A stretch of DNA of 64,000 bases from NCBI GenBank assembly GCA_031286615.1, contig JAITUA010000003.1:372001-436000 (forward strand). The letters run 5' to 3'. The translations under genes were made by a program, and so were the position numbers. The notes under the pieces were generated by a model that saw only the letters and a list, made by a program, of their open reading frames with translations, did not search any database and had not been told where the DNA came from. Numbering within the stretch: the first letter of the stretch is position 1; each line of letters opens with the position of its first letter. The DNA comes from Chryseobacterium sp. (GTDB lineage: Bacteria; Bacteroidota; Bacteroidia; Flavobacteriales; Weeksellaceae). Shown piece by piece: positions 34,870 through 44,021 of the stretch.

Positions 34870-36873
34870 TTACTTATTAAAATTTTCCGCAAAGAATCCT
34901 AACATTGATTTGTAAAGCTCAATTCTATTCGGTTCTTTTCCAAATCCGTGTCCTTCATCATATTTTACCAGGTAAGGAACTTCAAAACCTTTAGCACGCA
35001 TTGCTTTTACAATCTGATCAGATTCATTGATGTTTACTCTTGGGTCATTGGCCCCCTGAACTACAAATAGTGGTTTTTTGATCTTATCAATCTGATACAC
35101 CGGTGAAACTTCCTTAGCAATCTTTGCTTCTTCAGGATTATCCAGATCATACCAGATTTGTTTTACCATTTCTTTATAGGGTTTCCAGTATTCGGGGAAA
35201 GAATCAAAGAAGGTAAATATGTTGGATACACCTACATAATCTACTCCACAAGTGTACAGATCAGGAGTTTTAATCAAGCCCATTAGCGTGGCATATCCAC
35301 CATGGCTTCCTCCGTAAATGGCTACTTTATCTTTATCTACCCATCCCTGGCTGATGGCATATTTTACACCGTCTTCCACATCATCCATCGCTTTTCTTCC
35401 GATCTGTTTGTAGCCTGCTTTCTGGAATGATTTTCCATAGCCTCCGGAAATCCTGAAGTTAACCTGAAGTGTGGCATATCCTCTGCTTGCAAACAACTGT
35501 GCTTCCGGGTTGAATCCCCAGCTGTCTCTGATTCCCTGCGGGCCACCGTGAGGATTCACAATCATTGGAACTTTTTTACCTTCCAGCGCTGCCTTAGGTA
35601 ATGTGATATATCCGTGAATGGTCATTCCGTCTCTGCTTTTAAATTCGATAGGTCTCATTTCAGCCATATCTTCTTCTTTCAGCTGAGGCATCAGGTTGTA
35701 AAGAAGCTTGGTTTGCTTGGTTTTGGTATCATATTCATAATAAGTTCCGTAAAGCTTATCACTTCCTACAACCACCAGAAGTTTATCATTATTATCATCA
35801 GAAGAAGCAATTCCAAATTCCTTGTCTCCAAACTGAGATTTTAATTTATCATGTATTTCTTTATAAAATTTACTTACCGGAACTGTTTCTCCTTTTGTTC
35901 CTTCATAGCTAATAAAATCAAGCTCATAATTTCTATTTTTACCCGCTGTGCTTATTGAACTTACATCATATACCGGATTGGAATAAATTTCTTTAATCAC
36001 AGTATTTTTTTTCAGATCGTAGAGTACAATTCTCGCTTTATCACTATCAAGATTTGTTACTACATACGCTTCGTCTTTATTTTTAGAATTTTCATTAAAT
36101 TCTATAATACTGAAGGTATCGGACCAGTCTGCTGATTTGATCAGGTTGAATTTTCCTGTCTGCAAATCTTTATAATATGTTTTTGTTGTTAATCCGTTTT
36201 CAAGAACGCTATATCCTCTAAGATTTCCATCTTTATCAAAAAGATAGTCGTCAATAGGGCTGTTAACATCTTTATTTTCGTACAGCTGGGTCATTTCCCC
36301 TGTAACGAAATTGATTTTAAAAGGTTCAAAAATCTGCTTATTATTTTTATTGAGGGTAACGACAACGAAATCTGTATCTTTTATAGGAATGATTGACTGT
36401 ACTTTTACTCCGTCAAATGGCGTTAAATCCTTCTGATTTCCACCATCTGCATCTGCAGCATACAAATGAATATTTTCATTTCCTCCTCTATCCTGAGTAT
36501 AATAAAGACGTTTTTTGTTCAGCCAGCCATAGCCTCTGATCAGATCATCTTTTTCAACGATGGCCTTAGTGATCTTTCCTGTACTCAGGTCTTTAACATA
36601 TACATGATTTTTTTTATCCTGATCTTTTTCTTTATAGGAAAGGTACTTTCCGTCAGGAGAGATTTTAAATACGGAAGCTTTTGGTCTTGCAAAGTAATCT
36701 TCAACTTTGTAATTAAAGTTTCCTTTGTCATAAGAGATAAGTTTCTCAAGATTAGCCTTGGAAGATGGCAAAGTAGGATCTCCCGGCAGTTTTGCAGTAG
36801 AACTTTGTGCGTTGATCATCATAGAAGATAGTACAATAATGGCTGTACCGAAAATTTTGTGATTTAGATTCAT
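34870..36873 (-). CDS. Secreted S9-family prolyl oligopeptidase-like peptidase
   Basis: A 667-residue protein with a signal peptide ending at about INAQ, an N-terminal beta-propeller (about residues 45-400) and a C-terminal alpha/beta-hydrolase domain. The triad is GGSHGGYA (Ser523), GANDPRVN (Asp610) and DEGHGFG (His642). S9 enzymes of this type cleave short peptides from the N-terminal side in the periplasm. The length is normal. It has its own terminator and no cotranscribed gene. Confidence 0.92.
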   Translation of the reverse strand: MNLNHKIFGTAIIVLSSMMINAQSSTAKLPGDPTLPSSKANLEKLISYDKGNFNYKVEDYFARPKASVFKISPDGKYLSYKEKDQDKKNHVYVKDLSTGKITKAIVEKDDLIRGYGWLNKKRLYYTQDRGGNENIHLYAADADGGNQKDLTPFDGVKVQSIIPIKDTDFVVVTLNKNNKQIFEPFKINFVTGEMTQLYENKDVNSPIDDYLFDKDGNLRGYSVLENGLTTKTYYKDLQTGKFNLIKSADWSDTFSIIEFNENSKNKDEAYVVTNLDSDKARIVLYDLKKNTVIKEIYSNPVYDVSSISTAGKNRNYELDFISYEGTKGETVPVSKFYKEIHDKLKSQFGDKEFGIASSDDNNDKLLVVVGSDKLYGTYYEYDTKTKQTKLLYNLMPQLKEEDMAEMRPIEFKSRDGMTIHGYITLPKAALEGKKVPMIVNPHGGPQGIRDSWGFNPEAQLFASRGYATLQVNFRISGGYGKSFQKAGYKQIGRKAMDDVEDGVKYAISQGWVDKDKVAIYGGSHGGYATLMGLIKTPDLYTCGVDYVGVSNIFTFFDSFPEYWKPYKEMVKQIWYDLDNPEEAKIAKEVSPVYQIDKIKKPLFVVQGANDPRVNINESDQIVKAMRAKGFEVPYLVKYDEGHGFGKEPNRIELYKSMLGFFAENFNK

Positions 36874-37016
36874 AACTTCTGTTTTTAAGGTTAAAGTTAT
36901 AGAACGCGCTTATTTTCAAAACAATAAAAAATAAATGCATTTATACAATAAGACACCATATCCCTATAAAACGTTACATTATATTATCAATTAATTAAAA
37001 AAATATCAATTATATG

Positions 37017-37044
37017 AAAAAGACAGCCTCAATGACTGTCTTTT
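37017..37044. terminator. Terminator of the DoxX-like gene
   Basis: AAAAAGACAG and CTGTCTTTT pair around a 9-nt loop, with T-rich sequence on both strands. Confidence 0.75.
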
Positions 37045-37048
37045 CTAT

Positions 37049-37507
37049 TTAGTGTAAATATATTCCGAAATACCAGGTCCAGACTATCAAAATAATCTGC
37101 ATGGGAATCCTTTGCATGTAAAGGTATTTCATTCCCGGACCGGTGTAATCTGCTTTAAAAATATTAATCCTTTTCCTTGAAGAATTGATATTGGCAATAA
37201 AAACCAATATATAAAAAATGATCAGTAACACTGCAGTAATCTCACGAACAGCCGAAATCATAAGCCCGATTCCTGCAGCAATCTCCAGTATCCCTGTAAA
37301 GTATACCCAAAACATTCTGGCGGGAATAAACTCCGGTATCATCATTGCCATTCCTTTCTGAAATTTAAAATGGGCAAAACCTGTAAATATGATAAATACA
37401 GCCATTCCCAGATTTCCTGAAAATATAAAATCAGGTTTTCCCTGAGCTAAAAAAGTTCCCAGCAAAGCCAGAATAAATGTTGCGAAAAGTATTACGAGTA
37501 GTTTCAT
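37049..37507 (-). CDS. DoxX-like small membrane protein
   Basis: A 152-residue protein with four or five hydrophobic helices. The pattern AVFIIFTGFAHFKFQKGMAMMIPEFIPA and GILEIAAGIGLMI is that of DoxX-like quinol-oxidoreductase-associated membrane proteins. A role in membrane redox metabolism is family knowledge; the partner here is unknown. The heptamer array at 37514 begins 6 bp upstream of its start. Confidence 0.75.
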   Translation of the reverse strand: MKLLVILFATFILALLGTFLAQGKPDFIFSGNLGMAVFIIFTGFAHFKFQKGMAMMIPEFIPARMFWVYFTGILEIAAGIGLMISAVREITAVLLIIFYILVFIANINSSRKRINIFKADYTGPGMKYLYMQRIPMQIILIVWTWYFGIYLH

Positions 37508-37513
37508 ATTTTA

Positions 37514-37569
37514 GGTGATAGGTGGCAGGTAGCAGGAATAAGGGATTAGGGATTAGGGATTAGAGATCA
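37514..37569. repeat. Heptamer array, eight units
   Basis: GGTGATA, GGTGGCA, GGTAGCA, GGAATAA, then GGGATTA three times and GAGATCA, all in the same 7-bp register. Confidence 0.75.
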
Positions 37570-37604
37570 AAATATAAAACTTAAGACTATTATTAGATAA
37601 TCAA

Positions 37605-37660
37605 CAACTCTCAACTTTAGACTTTAAACTCTAAACCTTAAACATTAAACTCTAAACTTC
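37605..37660. repeat. Heptamer array, eight units
   Basis: CAACTCT, CAACTTT, AGACTTT, AAACTCT, AAACCTT, AAACATT, AAACTCT, AAACTTC, ending at the stop of the SRPBCC gene. Confidence 0.75.
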
Positions 37661-37661
37661 A

Positions 37662-38120
37662 TCAAACAGAATCAAGGCTTACTCCTTCTGCGAGACTTTT
37701 CACGACCATCAAACCTTTTGTAAAGCCTGTGTTCATGTGATCTTCCCATTGTTTTTCAACCTGAACTTCGGCATGAAGTTTTGTTTTCCCTCCAAAGTCA
37801 ATCAGAAAATATTTTTCAAAGCTTCCGTTCCACTCCATTACTTCTTTGCTTTGGGTGTCCTCTACTCCATTTTTGTCTACCATTCCCAAATGTTTAAAAA
37901 CAATCTGATTGGGTTCTTCCAGACTGTCTATGGTTGAAACCATTCCTTCTCCCTCAGCATTAAGAAAATAAGTTTTTCCGCCAATCTTCCAATCTGATTT
38001 CATGATAGATCCCGGACCGAAAAACCGTGTCCATTCACTATACGTTTCAGGGTTCCAAAGAATGTCCCATACTTTCTGTAAAGGGGCATCAATTACTGTT
38101 TCGTATGATAAGGTTTCCAT
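37662..38120 (-). CDS. SRPBCC/AHSA1-like domain protein
   Basis: A 152-residue protein beginning ETVIDAPLQKVWDILWNPETYSEWT, the start of the SRPBCC (START-like) fold, and containing FLNAEGEGMVSTIDSLE. The fold makes a deep hydrophobic cavity, so ligand binding is plausible. It lies 70 bp downstream of the related gene at 38191, with which it shares the N-terminal pattern; the two are paralogues. Confidence 0.85.
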   Translation of the reverse strand: METLSYETVIDAPLQKVWDILWNPETYSEWTRFFGPGSIMKSDWKIGGKTYFLNAEGEGMVSTIDSLEEPNQIVFKHLGMVDKNGVEDTQSKEVMEWNGSFEKYFLIDFGGKTKLHAEVQVEKQWEDHMNTGFTKGLMVVKSLAEGVSLDSV

Positions 38121-38190
38121 TTTTATATTTTTTAGGGTGATTTGGCTATTGAATAACTTTCAATCTCAGGTGTAATTTAACCTGAAATAT

Positions 38191-38619
38191 TTAAAGCTGA
38201 TTTTCTGAAAGGTGCTTAACGATGGTCATCGCTTTTGGAAATTTCTCTTCAAAAAAGTCTTTAAATTCTGCAGGAGTCTGTATTTCTGTTTTCAGCAGTG
38301 TTCCTTCTTCATTTTCTTCAAGAAAATAAGCTTCTGTTGCTTCTCCCCAATCCTGAGGAACTTCAATACCGTCATAAATTTCTCCCAGGTGCAGAAATCT
38401 TATTTCTTCATTAGGAATAACTTTTTCTACCCTGCTGTACATTCCGTTATTTTTTGGGTCAAGAAATTTAACAATATTGTTCTCTTCAAGTGTTCCTTCA
38501 TAGAAAGAACCTTCTGTAAATGCTGTTGTCCATTGCCTGTAAGTAATGTCTGCCCACAGGACACTCCATACTTTTTCAGGTTCAGCATTAATTTCTATTT
38601 CATATGATAATCGTTCCAT
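38191..38619 (-). CDS. SRPBCC/AHSA1-like domain protein, second paralogue
   Basis: A 142-residue protein beginning YEIEINAEPEKVWSVLWADITYRQWT, with YSRVEKVIPNEEIRFLHLG in the middle. It shares the SRPBCC fold of its neighbour and of the protein at 40952. Function unknown. Confidence 0.85.
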   Translation of the reverse strand: MERLSYEIEINAEPEKVWSVLWADITYRQWTTAFTEGSFYEGTLEENNIVKFLDPKNNGMYSRVEKVIPNEEIRFLHLGEIYDGIEVPQDWGEATEAYFLEENEEGTLLKTEIQTPAEFKDFFEEKFPKAMTIVKHLSENQL

Positions 38620-38703
38620 TTTATTTTATATTAGGTTGTAGATAATAGGTTGCGGGTGATTGTGTCTGAGGGTTTGAGAGTAAGAGTGTATTGATCCGTG
38701 ATT

Positions 38704-38759
38704 TTCTAACTTCTAACTTCTAACTTCTAACTTCTGGCTTCTGGCTTCCAGCATCCAGC
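38704..38759. repeat. Heptamer array, eight units
   Basis: TTCTAAC four times, TTCTGGC twice, then TTCCAGC and ATCCAGC. A more degenerate heptamer stretch (GGTTGTA, GATAATA, GGTTGCG) precedes it from 38635. Confidence 0.75.
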
Positions 38760-38767
38760 ATTTCATT

Positions 38768-39607
38768 CTATCCTCCGACAAAATCACCTCCATTGATATG
38801 AATGATTTCTCCCGTGATATAACTTGCGTCTTTTGAAGCAAGAAAAACATACGCAGGAGCTACTTCTGATGGCTGTCCCGCCCGTTTCAGCGGAGTGTCT
38901 TTTCCAAATTTGGAAAGGTCATCAAAAGCTTCTTTCACCAGCGGAGTCCATATAGGTCCGGGAGCAATTCCATTCACCAGAATTCCTTTTTCGGCAAGAT
39001 TATCTGCGAGTGAGCGAATAAAAGACAATACAGCTCCTTTTGTAGCGGCATAGTCAAGTAAATGATCGCTTCCTCGGTATGCTGTGACAGAGGTAGTGCA
39101 GATAATTCTTCCTCCTTTTCCAATCAGCGGAAGAAAATTTCTGGTGAAAGAAATCATAGACATGATATTGGTATCAAATGTTTCCTGAATCTGCTCATCA
39201 GAGATTTTTTCCAGACTGCTTTTGGAAGTATGAATTCCCGCATTATTCACAAGAATATCAAGTTTCTTCCACTCTTTTTTAATCTTGTCTGCACACTTGG
39301 TCCTGAATGTTTTCCGGGTAAGATCGCCTTTGATGAGAATACATTCCTGTCCTTCTTTTTCAACAAGTTTTTTGGTCTCTTTGGCATCATCGTCACTTTC
39401 TTTGTAAATGATAGCAACATCTGCTCCTTCTCTGGCAAAATGAACGGCTACAGCCTGTCCTATACCACTGTCTCCCCCGGAGATCACTGCTTTTTTTCCA
39501 AGAAGCTTCCGGCTTCCCTGATAATCGTTCCGGATAATTTCCGGGAACAGCCCTTCTTTAGGGACTTTTGACTTAGACTGTGATTTGTTCTGTGTCTTCA
39601 TATGCAA
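38768..39607 (-). CDS. SDR-family oxidoreductase
   Basis: A 279-residue short-chain dehydrogenase with a polar N-terminal extension of about 35 residues. The cofactor motif is ISGGDSGIGQAVAVHFA, the second motif LVNNAGIH and the active site YAATKGAVLSF with a serine 13 residues before. The extension plus the RNDYQGSRKLLGKKA start is typical of the YghA/YhdF-type SDRs. Substrate unknown. Two start codons, MHM and M, are possible; the second (39601) is equally likely. Confidence 0.9.
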   Translation of the reverse strand: MHMKTQNKSQSKSKVPKEGLFPEIIRNDYQGSRKLLGKKAVISGGDSGIGQAVAVHFAREGADVAIIYKESDDDAKETKKLVEKEGQECILIKGDLTRKTFRTKCADKIKKEWKKLDILVNNAGIHTSKSSLEKISDEQIQETFDTNIMSMISFTRNFLPLIGKGGRIICTTSVTAYRGSDHLLDYAATKGAVLSFIRSLADNLAEKGILVNGIAPGPIWTPLVKEAFDDLSKFGKDTPLKRAGQPSEVAPAYVFLASKDASYITGEIIHINGGDFVGG

Positions 39608-39648
39608 ATCTTTTCTCTAAATCATATCAAACAATACGCCGAAACAGA

Positions 39649-40515
39649 TTAAGAATTATAAGCATCCTCCAAATCCTGGATAATAATTTTCTGCATTTTC
39701 ATCATAGCCTGAACTACTTTATAAGCTTTTTCCTGATTGGAATCGTTCATTAACTGAATAAGTCTTTTAGGCACAATCTGCCAGCTCAGTCCATATTTAT
39801 CTTTCAGCCAGCCACACATACTTTCTCTGCCTCCATCTGCTGTAAGCGTGTTCCAGTATTTATCAGTCTGCTGCTGGTCGTCCGTCATTATCACCAATGA
39901 TATTCCTTCATTGAAATCAAACTGATGATCATAAGAATTATCCATACAGAATAAACTGTAATTGTCTATGATAAAATGAGCATGCTGAACATTTTCTGCC
40001 GGTTCCGGGATATCGTGCCCTTCACTTCCTGCTCCATAAGTTAATATATTTCCTATGCTTGAATTGGGGAACGTTTTGGTATAAAGTTCCATTGCTTCTT
40101 TTGCTTTTCCATTGTTTCCATGGATAAACATCAAAGTAGGAATTACTTTCTGCTCGCTTGCTTTTTCACCCAAAAACAACTGCCATGTTACCCCATATTT
40201 ATCCTGAACCCATCCGTATTTCGGACTCCATGAGTAAGATCCCAGTTCCATCAAAGCCATTCCTCCGTCAAGCAGCTGATCCCAGTATTTTTGAACTTCA
40301 TCTTCTGTTTCACAAATCACCATGAAAGAGATGGAAGGATTTTTTTTGAATTGCGGGCCGCCGTTCAAAAGCATTAATCTTTGTCCAAACAAATCAATAT
40401 TCATCACCACAGGAGTATCTGCCGTGATCTCCCCTCCAAAAACTTTACAATAAAATTCTGCAGACTGCTTGGCATCTCCGTCATACCAGAGACATGGGAA
40501 AATATCGTTATTCAT
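39649..40515 (-). CDS. Double VOC-fold (PhnB-like) protein
   Basis: A 288-residue protein with two VOC domains. The first begins DIFPCLWYDGDAKQSAEFYC and includes KYGVTWQLFLGE; the second begins VIPTLMFIHGNNGKAKEAMELY and includes KYGLSWQIVP. Such tandem PhnB-like proteins are often annotated as 3-demethylubiquinone methyltransferases, but the VOC fold argues for a metal-binding or ligand-binding role. It lies 41 bp upstream of the SDR gene. Confidence 0.88.
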   Translation of the reverse strand: MNNDIFPCLWYDGDAKQSAEFYCKVFGGEITADTPVVMNIDLFGQRLMLLNGGPQFKKNPSISFMVICETEDEVQKYWDQLLDGGMALMELGSYSWSPKYGWVQDKYGVTWQLFLGEKASEQKVIPTLMFIHGNNGKAKEAMELYTKTFPNSSIGNILTYGAGSEGHDIPEPAENVQHAHFIIDNYSLFCMDNSYDHQFDFNEGISLVIMTDDQQQTDKYWNTLTADGGRESMCGWLKDKYGLSWQIVPKRLIQLMNDSNQEKAYKVVQAMMKMQKIIIQDLEDAYNS

Positions 40516-40629
40516 AATTTTATATTTAAATGGATTGATTTATCTTGTTTTACTTTTTTCTTAAGAATGGTATTCATCTGCTGATTAATTTTACAGCAAA
40601 AGAAATCTTATGTCTTTGCATTTAAAGGA

Positions 40630-40655
40630 GGTTGCTTCGCTTTATCTGCAATGAC
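40630..40655 (-). repeat. GTCATTG-family dispersed repeat
   Basis: Minus-strand reading GTCATTGCAGATAAAGCGAA then GCAACC. It lies between the VOC gene and the HhH gene. Confidence 0.55.
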
Positions 40656-40676
40656 ACTAATATCTAATTATACTTT

Positions 40677-40916
40677 CTATACTTCTTTAAAGCATACCTG
40701 ATTTTCTTTCATATAATTCTTCAGTTTCACCATCGTATTTTTCCCGAAACCATGAAGCTGCATAATTTCTTTCTCGGAATAATCTGAAAGTTTTTCCAAA
40801 GAATTTATTTTTTCTTTTTCTAAGGCTCTTCTTGCAGGTATTGCAATAACCCCATGAAGGAATTCTTCTTTAGGGTCATAATTAAAAGCATAAATGGAAT
40901 TTAAACTCTTGGACAT
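40677..40916 (-). CDS. Small helix-hairpin-helix protein resembling RNA polymerase alpha C-terminal domain
   Basis: A 79-residue protein read from the ATG at 40916. The motif ARRALEKEKINSLEKLSDYSEKEIMQLHGFGKNTMVKLKNYM resembles the helix-hairpin-helix of the alpha-CTD of RNA polymerase, including the L-x-G-F-G-K turn. Such proteins are found as stand-alone small genes in Bacteroidota and may bind DNA. The longer start at 40934 adds six residues and is less likely. Confidence 0.7.
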   Translation of the reverse strand: MSKSLNSIYAFNYDPKEEFLHGVIAIPARRALEKEKINSLEKLSDYSEKEIMQLHGFGKNTMVKLKNYMKENQVCFKEV

Positions 40917-40951
40917 GATAACTAAATTGATCATGGCTACAAAAAATATTG

Positions 40952-41365
40952 TTAATGATTCTCAACATACTTGTGGAAATTATTAAGGATAGCATACCAG
41001 CCATCTCGCTGCATTTCCACTGAATTTTGTTTTTCCGGATCGAAAATTTCAACAACTTTCGTTGTGTTTTCATCTATTTTATCGAAAACAACTTCTACTT
41101 TCCGTCCGTCCTCCATATGATATTTGATAACCTCATGGGGAATAATTTCATCATAAACTCCTTCAAAATCAAATCCGAAACTTTTGTCTTTAGCTTCCAT
41201 TCTGTTTTTGAATTTGCCTCCTACTTTCAGGTCATTTTCAGAACTAGGGCATTGCCAGCTTTCGTGGGCAAAATTCCATTTTGTGATATGTTTTGGCTCA
41301 TTGAAATAATTCCAAACTTTCTCAACAGGCGCTAAAATTGTAATGTCTATTTTAATTGGATCCAT
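40952..41365 (-). CDS. SRPBCC/AHSA1-like domain protein, third paralogue
   Basis: A 137-residue protein beginning MDPIKIDITILAPVEKVWNYFNEPKHITKWN, the SRPBCC start, with DFEGVYDEIIPHEVIKYHMEDG in the middle. I chose the ATG at 41365, since the preceding 17 codons do not match the family. It is in the long minus-strand run of small ligand-binding proteins. Confidence 0.87.
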   Translation of the reverse strand: MDPIKIDITILAPVEKVWNYFNEPKHITKWNFAHESWQCPSSENDLKVGGKFKNRMEAKDKSFGFDFEGVYDEIIPHEVIKYHMEDGRKVEVVFDKIDENTTKVVEIFDPEKQNSVEMQRDGWYAILNNFHKYVENH

Positions 41366-41444
41366 AGTTCTAATTTTTTTATAGTTTGAATAAAGAGCTG
41401 CCCAAAAAATGGGCATCTCTTTTTATGATTAGTTAAATATAGGA

Positions 41445-41876
41445 TTATTTTGCGTATTCATCATTATAGTTCACCATCCAATGAACACCATATTTATCCT
41501 GGAAGCATCCGAAATAGTCTCCCCAAAACTGATCTTCAATCGGCATTTCCACGTTTCCGCCATCAGAAAGCTCTTTAAAGATTCTGTCGGCCTCATTTCT
41601 GGAATCAGGGAAAATAGAAACATAGTTATTGTTTCCTACCGTAAGCGTCTGCCCAAAGCCAGGTACAATATCTGATGCCATTAAAAGGTCACCTCCAATA
41701 GGCAAAGCAATGTGCATTACCCTGTTTTTTTCTTCTTCTGAAAGGTTTTCTGTACCGGGAGCATTTCCCATTTTATGAATTCCTCCTACGAATTCACCAC
41801 CGAAAACAGTTTTGTAAAAATTGAACGCTTCTTCAGCTGTTCCGTCAAAATTCAGATACGGATTTAATTTAGCCAT
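41445..41876 (-). CDS. PhnB-like VOC protein
   Basis: A 143-residue protein beginning KLNPYLNFDGTAEEAFNFYKTVFGGEF, and containing FGCFQDKYGVHWMVNY, the signature of PhnB-like VOC proteins. One domain only. Function unknown; probably a metal-free or metal-bound ligand binder. Confidence 0.88.
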   Translation of the reverse strand: MAKLNPYLNFDGTAEEAFNFYKTVFGGEFVGGIHKMGNAPGTENLSEEEKNRVMHIALPIGGDLLMASDIVPGFGQTLTVGNNNYVSIFPDSRNEADRIFKELSDGGNVEMPIEDQFWGDYFGCFQDKYGVHWMVNYNDEYAK

Positions 41877-41964
41877 GATTTCTAATTTTAAAGTTATTAT
41901 TATAAGATATAGGTTCTACTGATGATCCATTAAGGATTAATTAAATTAATATGAATAAAAACCT

Positions 41965-42741
41965 TTAATGGTTTATAAATTTTTCTACTTCTTTTACGGT
42001 AAAGTCTATTAAGTTTATATCAATACTTCCGTCAAAGTCAGGCATCATATAAATGCCATGAGTGGCGGGAAGTATTATTAGCCGGGAGCCTTTCACCAGA
42101 CGCCACATCGCTGCAGTATGCTCCGGTTTCATCACATCGTTATCACCACTAATGAATAATGTAGGTGATTGTATAGAGGTCAGTACCTCATCGTCCCAGT
42201 CTTCAAACGTCTGCATTCTTTTGCAGTCTTTCTCAAAAAGGTTTTCCAGTTTTGAAAAATCCGGATTGAGATTTAAAAAATTAATTTTGAAAGGTTCCGG
42301 CATCGATTCAAAAGTGGCTTCCTGCATGCCTTCAAAAAAGCCGTCCATCATTCCGCTTCTTTTATAAAATGCTGAGGCAACGACCAGTTTTTCTACAATT
42401 CCGGGATGCCGGTGGCCAATTTGCATTACTGTACTCCCCCCATTGCTGAATCCCCAAAAGGAAGCTTTTCCAATGTTTAATTCGGCTAAAAGTCCGGCAA
42501 CATCATCAGCATCCTGCTCAAATGTTTCAGGAATATCACGGTGTTCGCTGCGTCCGTGGTTTTGCAGATCAATTCCTATGAGTTGAAACTTGTCTTCCAG
42601 CCTGGCAATGACTTCTTTAAAATCGTACAGAATGGAAGAACCTCCGCCATGAATCAGAACCAATGGTTTCCCGGATCCATAGACCTCATAATACAATTGG
42701 ATTCCGTTTACTTTTTTATAGCCTTTTTCTACTGGATTCAT
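41965..42741 (-). CDS. Alpha/beta-hydrolase
   Basis: A 258-residue hydrolase with oxyanion motif LIHGGGSSILYDF, nucleophile elbow GFSNGGS (Ser at the centre), GDNDVM acid region and ATHGIY histidine. It starts 2 bp after the stop of the DinB gene, so the two are translationally close. The substrate is unknown. Confidence 0.88.
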   Translation of the reverse strand: MNPVEKGYKKVNGIQLYYEVYGSGKPLVLIHGGGSSILYDFKEVIARLEDKFQLIGIDLQNHGRSEHRDIPETFEQDADDVAGLLAELNIGKASFWGFSNGGSTVMQIGHRHPGIVEKLVVASAFYKRSGMMDGFFEGMQEATFESMPEPFKINFLNLNPDFSKLENLFEKDCKRMQTFEDWDDEVLTSIQSPTLFISGDNDVMKPEHTAAMWRLVKGSRLIILPATHGIYMMPDFDGSIDINLIDFTVKEVEKFINH

Positions 42742-42743
42742 GA

Positions 42744-43268
42744 TTAGTATTTAAGATTTTCGTCTACGTCATATTTCATTCCGGGATAATCCAGAATTCT
42801 GCGCATCAAGCCTATCTGCCCGCAGAGATAGTCTTCACGGCCGATACACATTCCGACAAAATTGAGTTTTGTTTCTTTAATAAATGGAATATTCATTCCT
42901 ATTTCAAATATTTCATCCAGTTCTTCATCTGTTACTTCATGAAGTCTTTGGTATACTTTAGCGGAGATTTTATGAAAGTTTTCTTTTAATTCAGCTAAAG
43001 TTGGATATTTAAAGCTTTCATCCAATGCTTTTCCCTGGAAAAACAAGTCACTGTAAGGATCTTCTTCCTGTATTCCAAGTACCCAGCCTAAGCCGTAACG
43101 TATGTTGACAAAATTCCCAGCCATCCATACAATATGATTGGTCTTATTTTCAATTCTTTTCAAGGCATCTTCTTCCGAAATGCCTTCCAAAACGTTCATA
43201 AAGCTTTGGGAATGCATTCTGTAAGCCGGAATAACGAGTTCCATTTTTTTTGATTTTGGTGTGTCCAT
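42744..43268 (-). CDS. DinB-family protein
   Basis: A 174-residue four-helix-bundle protein with NHIVWMAGNFVNIRYGLGWVL and a C-terminal CIGREDYLCGQIGLMRRILDYPG. DinB/YfiT proteins carry three metal-binding histidines; this one has the first (NH) but replaces others, as seen in many relatives. Likely function is thiol transfer or unknown. It precedes the hydrolase gene. Confidence 0.8.
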   Translation of the reverse strand: MDTPKSKKMELVIPAYRMHSQSFMNVLEGISEEDALKRIENKTNHIVWMAGNFVNIRYGLGWVLGIQEEDPYSDLFFQGKALDESFKYPTLAELKENFHKISAKVYQRLHEVTDEELDEIFEIGMNIPFIKETKLNFVGMCIGREDYLCGQIGLMRRILDYPGMKYDVDENLKY

Positions 43269-43296
43269 TTTTAATTAAAGATTAGAAGTTAGTAGG

Positions 43297-43388
43297 TTGG
43301 AAAACGCAAAGGCGCTAAGTATTTTACAAACTATGCTTTTTTAAGGCACGAGGATTTTATCTTCGATAAAATTGTACTCATCTAAAAA
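43297..43388 (+). repeat. Terminal-inverted-repeat element, copy 3 (partial)
   Basis: Starts TTGGAAAACGCAAAGGCGC and has the central TTTTATC-TTC-GATAAAA hairpin. The right part is lost. It lies 30 bp left of the GTTATTCC repeat at 43418. Confidence 0.55.
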
Positions 43389-43417
43389 TGTAATACTAAT
43401 ATTTCAGTGATGTACTT

Positions 43418-43442
43418 GTTATTCCGAGCAAAGCAAGGAATC
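43418..43442 (+). repeat. GTCATTCC-family dispersed repeat
   Basis: GTTATTCCGAGCAAAGCAAG followed by GAATC; matches the copy at 33022 at most positions. Confidence 0.5.
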
Positions 43443-43526
43443 TAAACTTTTATATTAGAGATAATTCTCTTAGATTTTGCCCCTGATTATGTTATATGAT
43501 CTGCAAAATTGTGTTAAAAACCGTTA

Positions 43527-43988
43527 TTATTTTATGGCGCCCGGTTTTCCTAAGATTCTGCGGAGATACCCTAATTGCCCGCTGTGGTAGATTTCATGAA
43601 GGCTTAGGGTTGAAATATCCATAACCATTTCAGGTTTAAAACTGTCAAGGGTATCGAGTTTCGCTTCCAGCCCTTCCTGAGATTGCTTCAAATAGGATTT
43701 TAAATCTTCAAAGTTTACAAACTCATCTTTCCGGTCCAAAGGAATTTCCCCTCTGTTGTAGCAGGAAAATTTTTCACTGTCCCAAACAGATTCTTCACCT
43801 AAAATATTCAGAAAAGGATTTCTGATATGGATTAAATGTCCAAGAATCCAATTCATACAATTGGCTTCACCATTAGGAAAAATCATAGACTCTTCATGGG
43901 TAATACCGTCAATATTCAAAGAAATCACCTGATAGTTGCTGACAACCTGATTCTTTATTAATTCTATATCGTTTGATGCTGCTTCCAT
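43527..43988 (-). CDS. DinB-family protein, second copy
   Basis: A 153-residue four-helix-bundle protein with MNWILGHLIHIRNPFLNILG and LSLHEIYHSGQLGYLRRILGKPG, which carry the expected DinB histidines (GHL and YHSGQ). It is more complete in metal ligands than the protein at 42744. It lies 33 bp downstream of a VOC gene. Confidence 0.85.
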   Translation of the reverse strand: MEAASNDIELIKNQVVSNYQVISLNIDGITHEESMIFPNGEANCMNWILGHLIHIRNPFLNILGEESVWDSEKFSCYNRGEIPLDRKDEFVNFEDLKSYLKQSQEGLEAKLDTLDSFKPEMVMDISTLSLHEIYHSGQLGYLRRILGKPGAIK

Positions 43989-44021
43989 TAGAGAAGTATT
44001 TAATAGGTGAATGATAATAAT

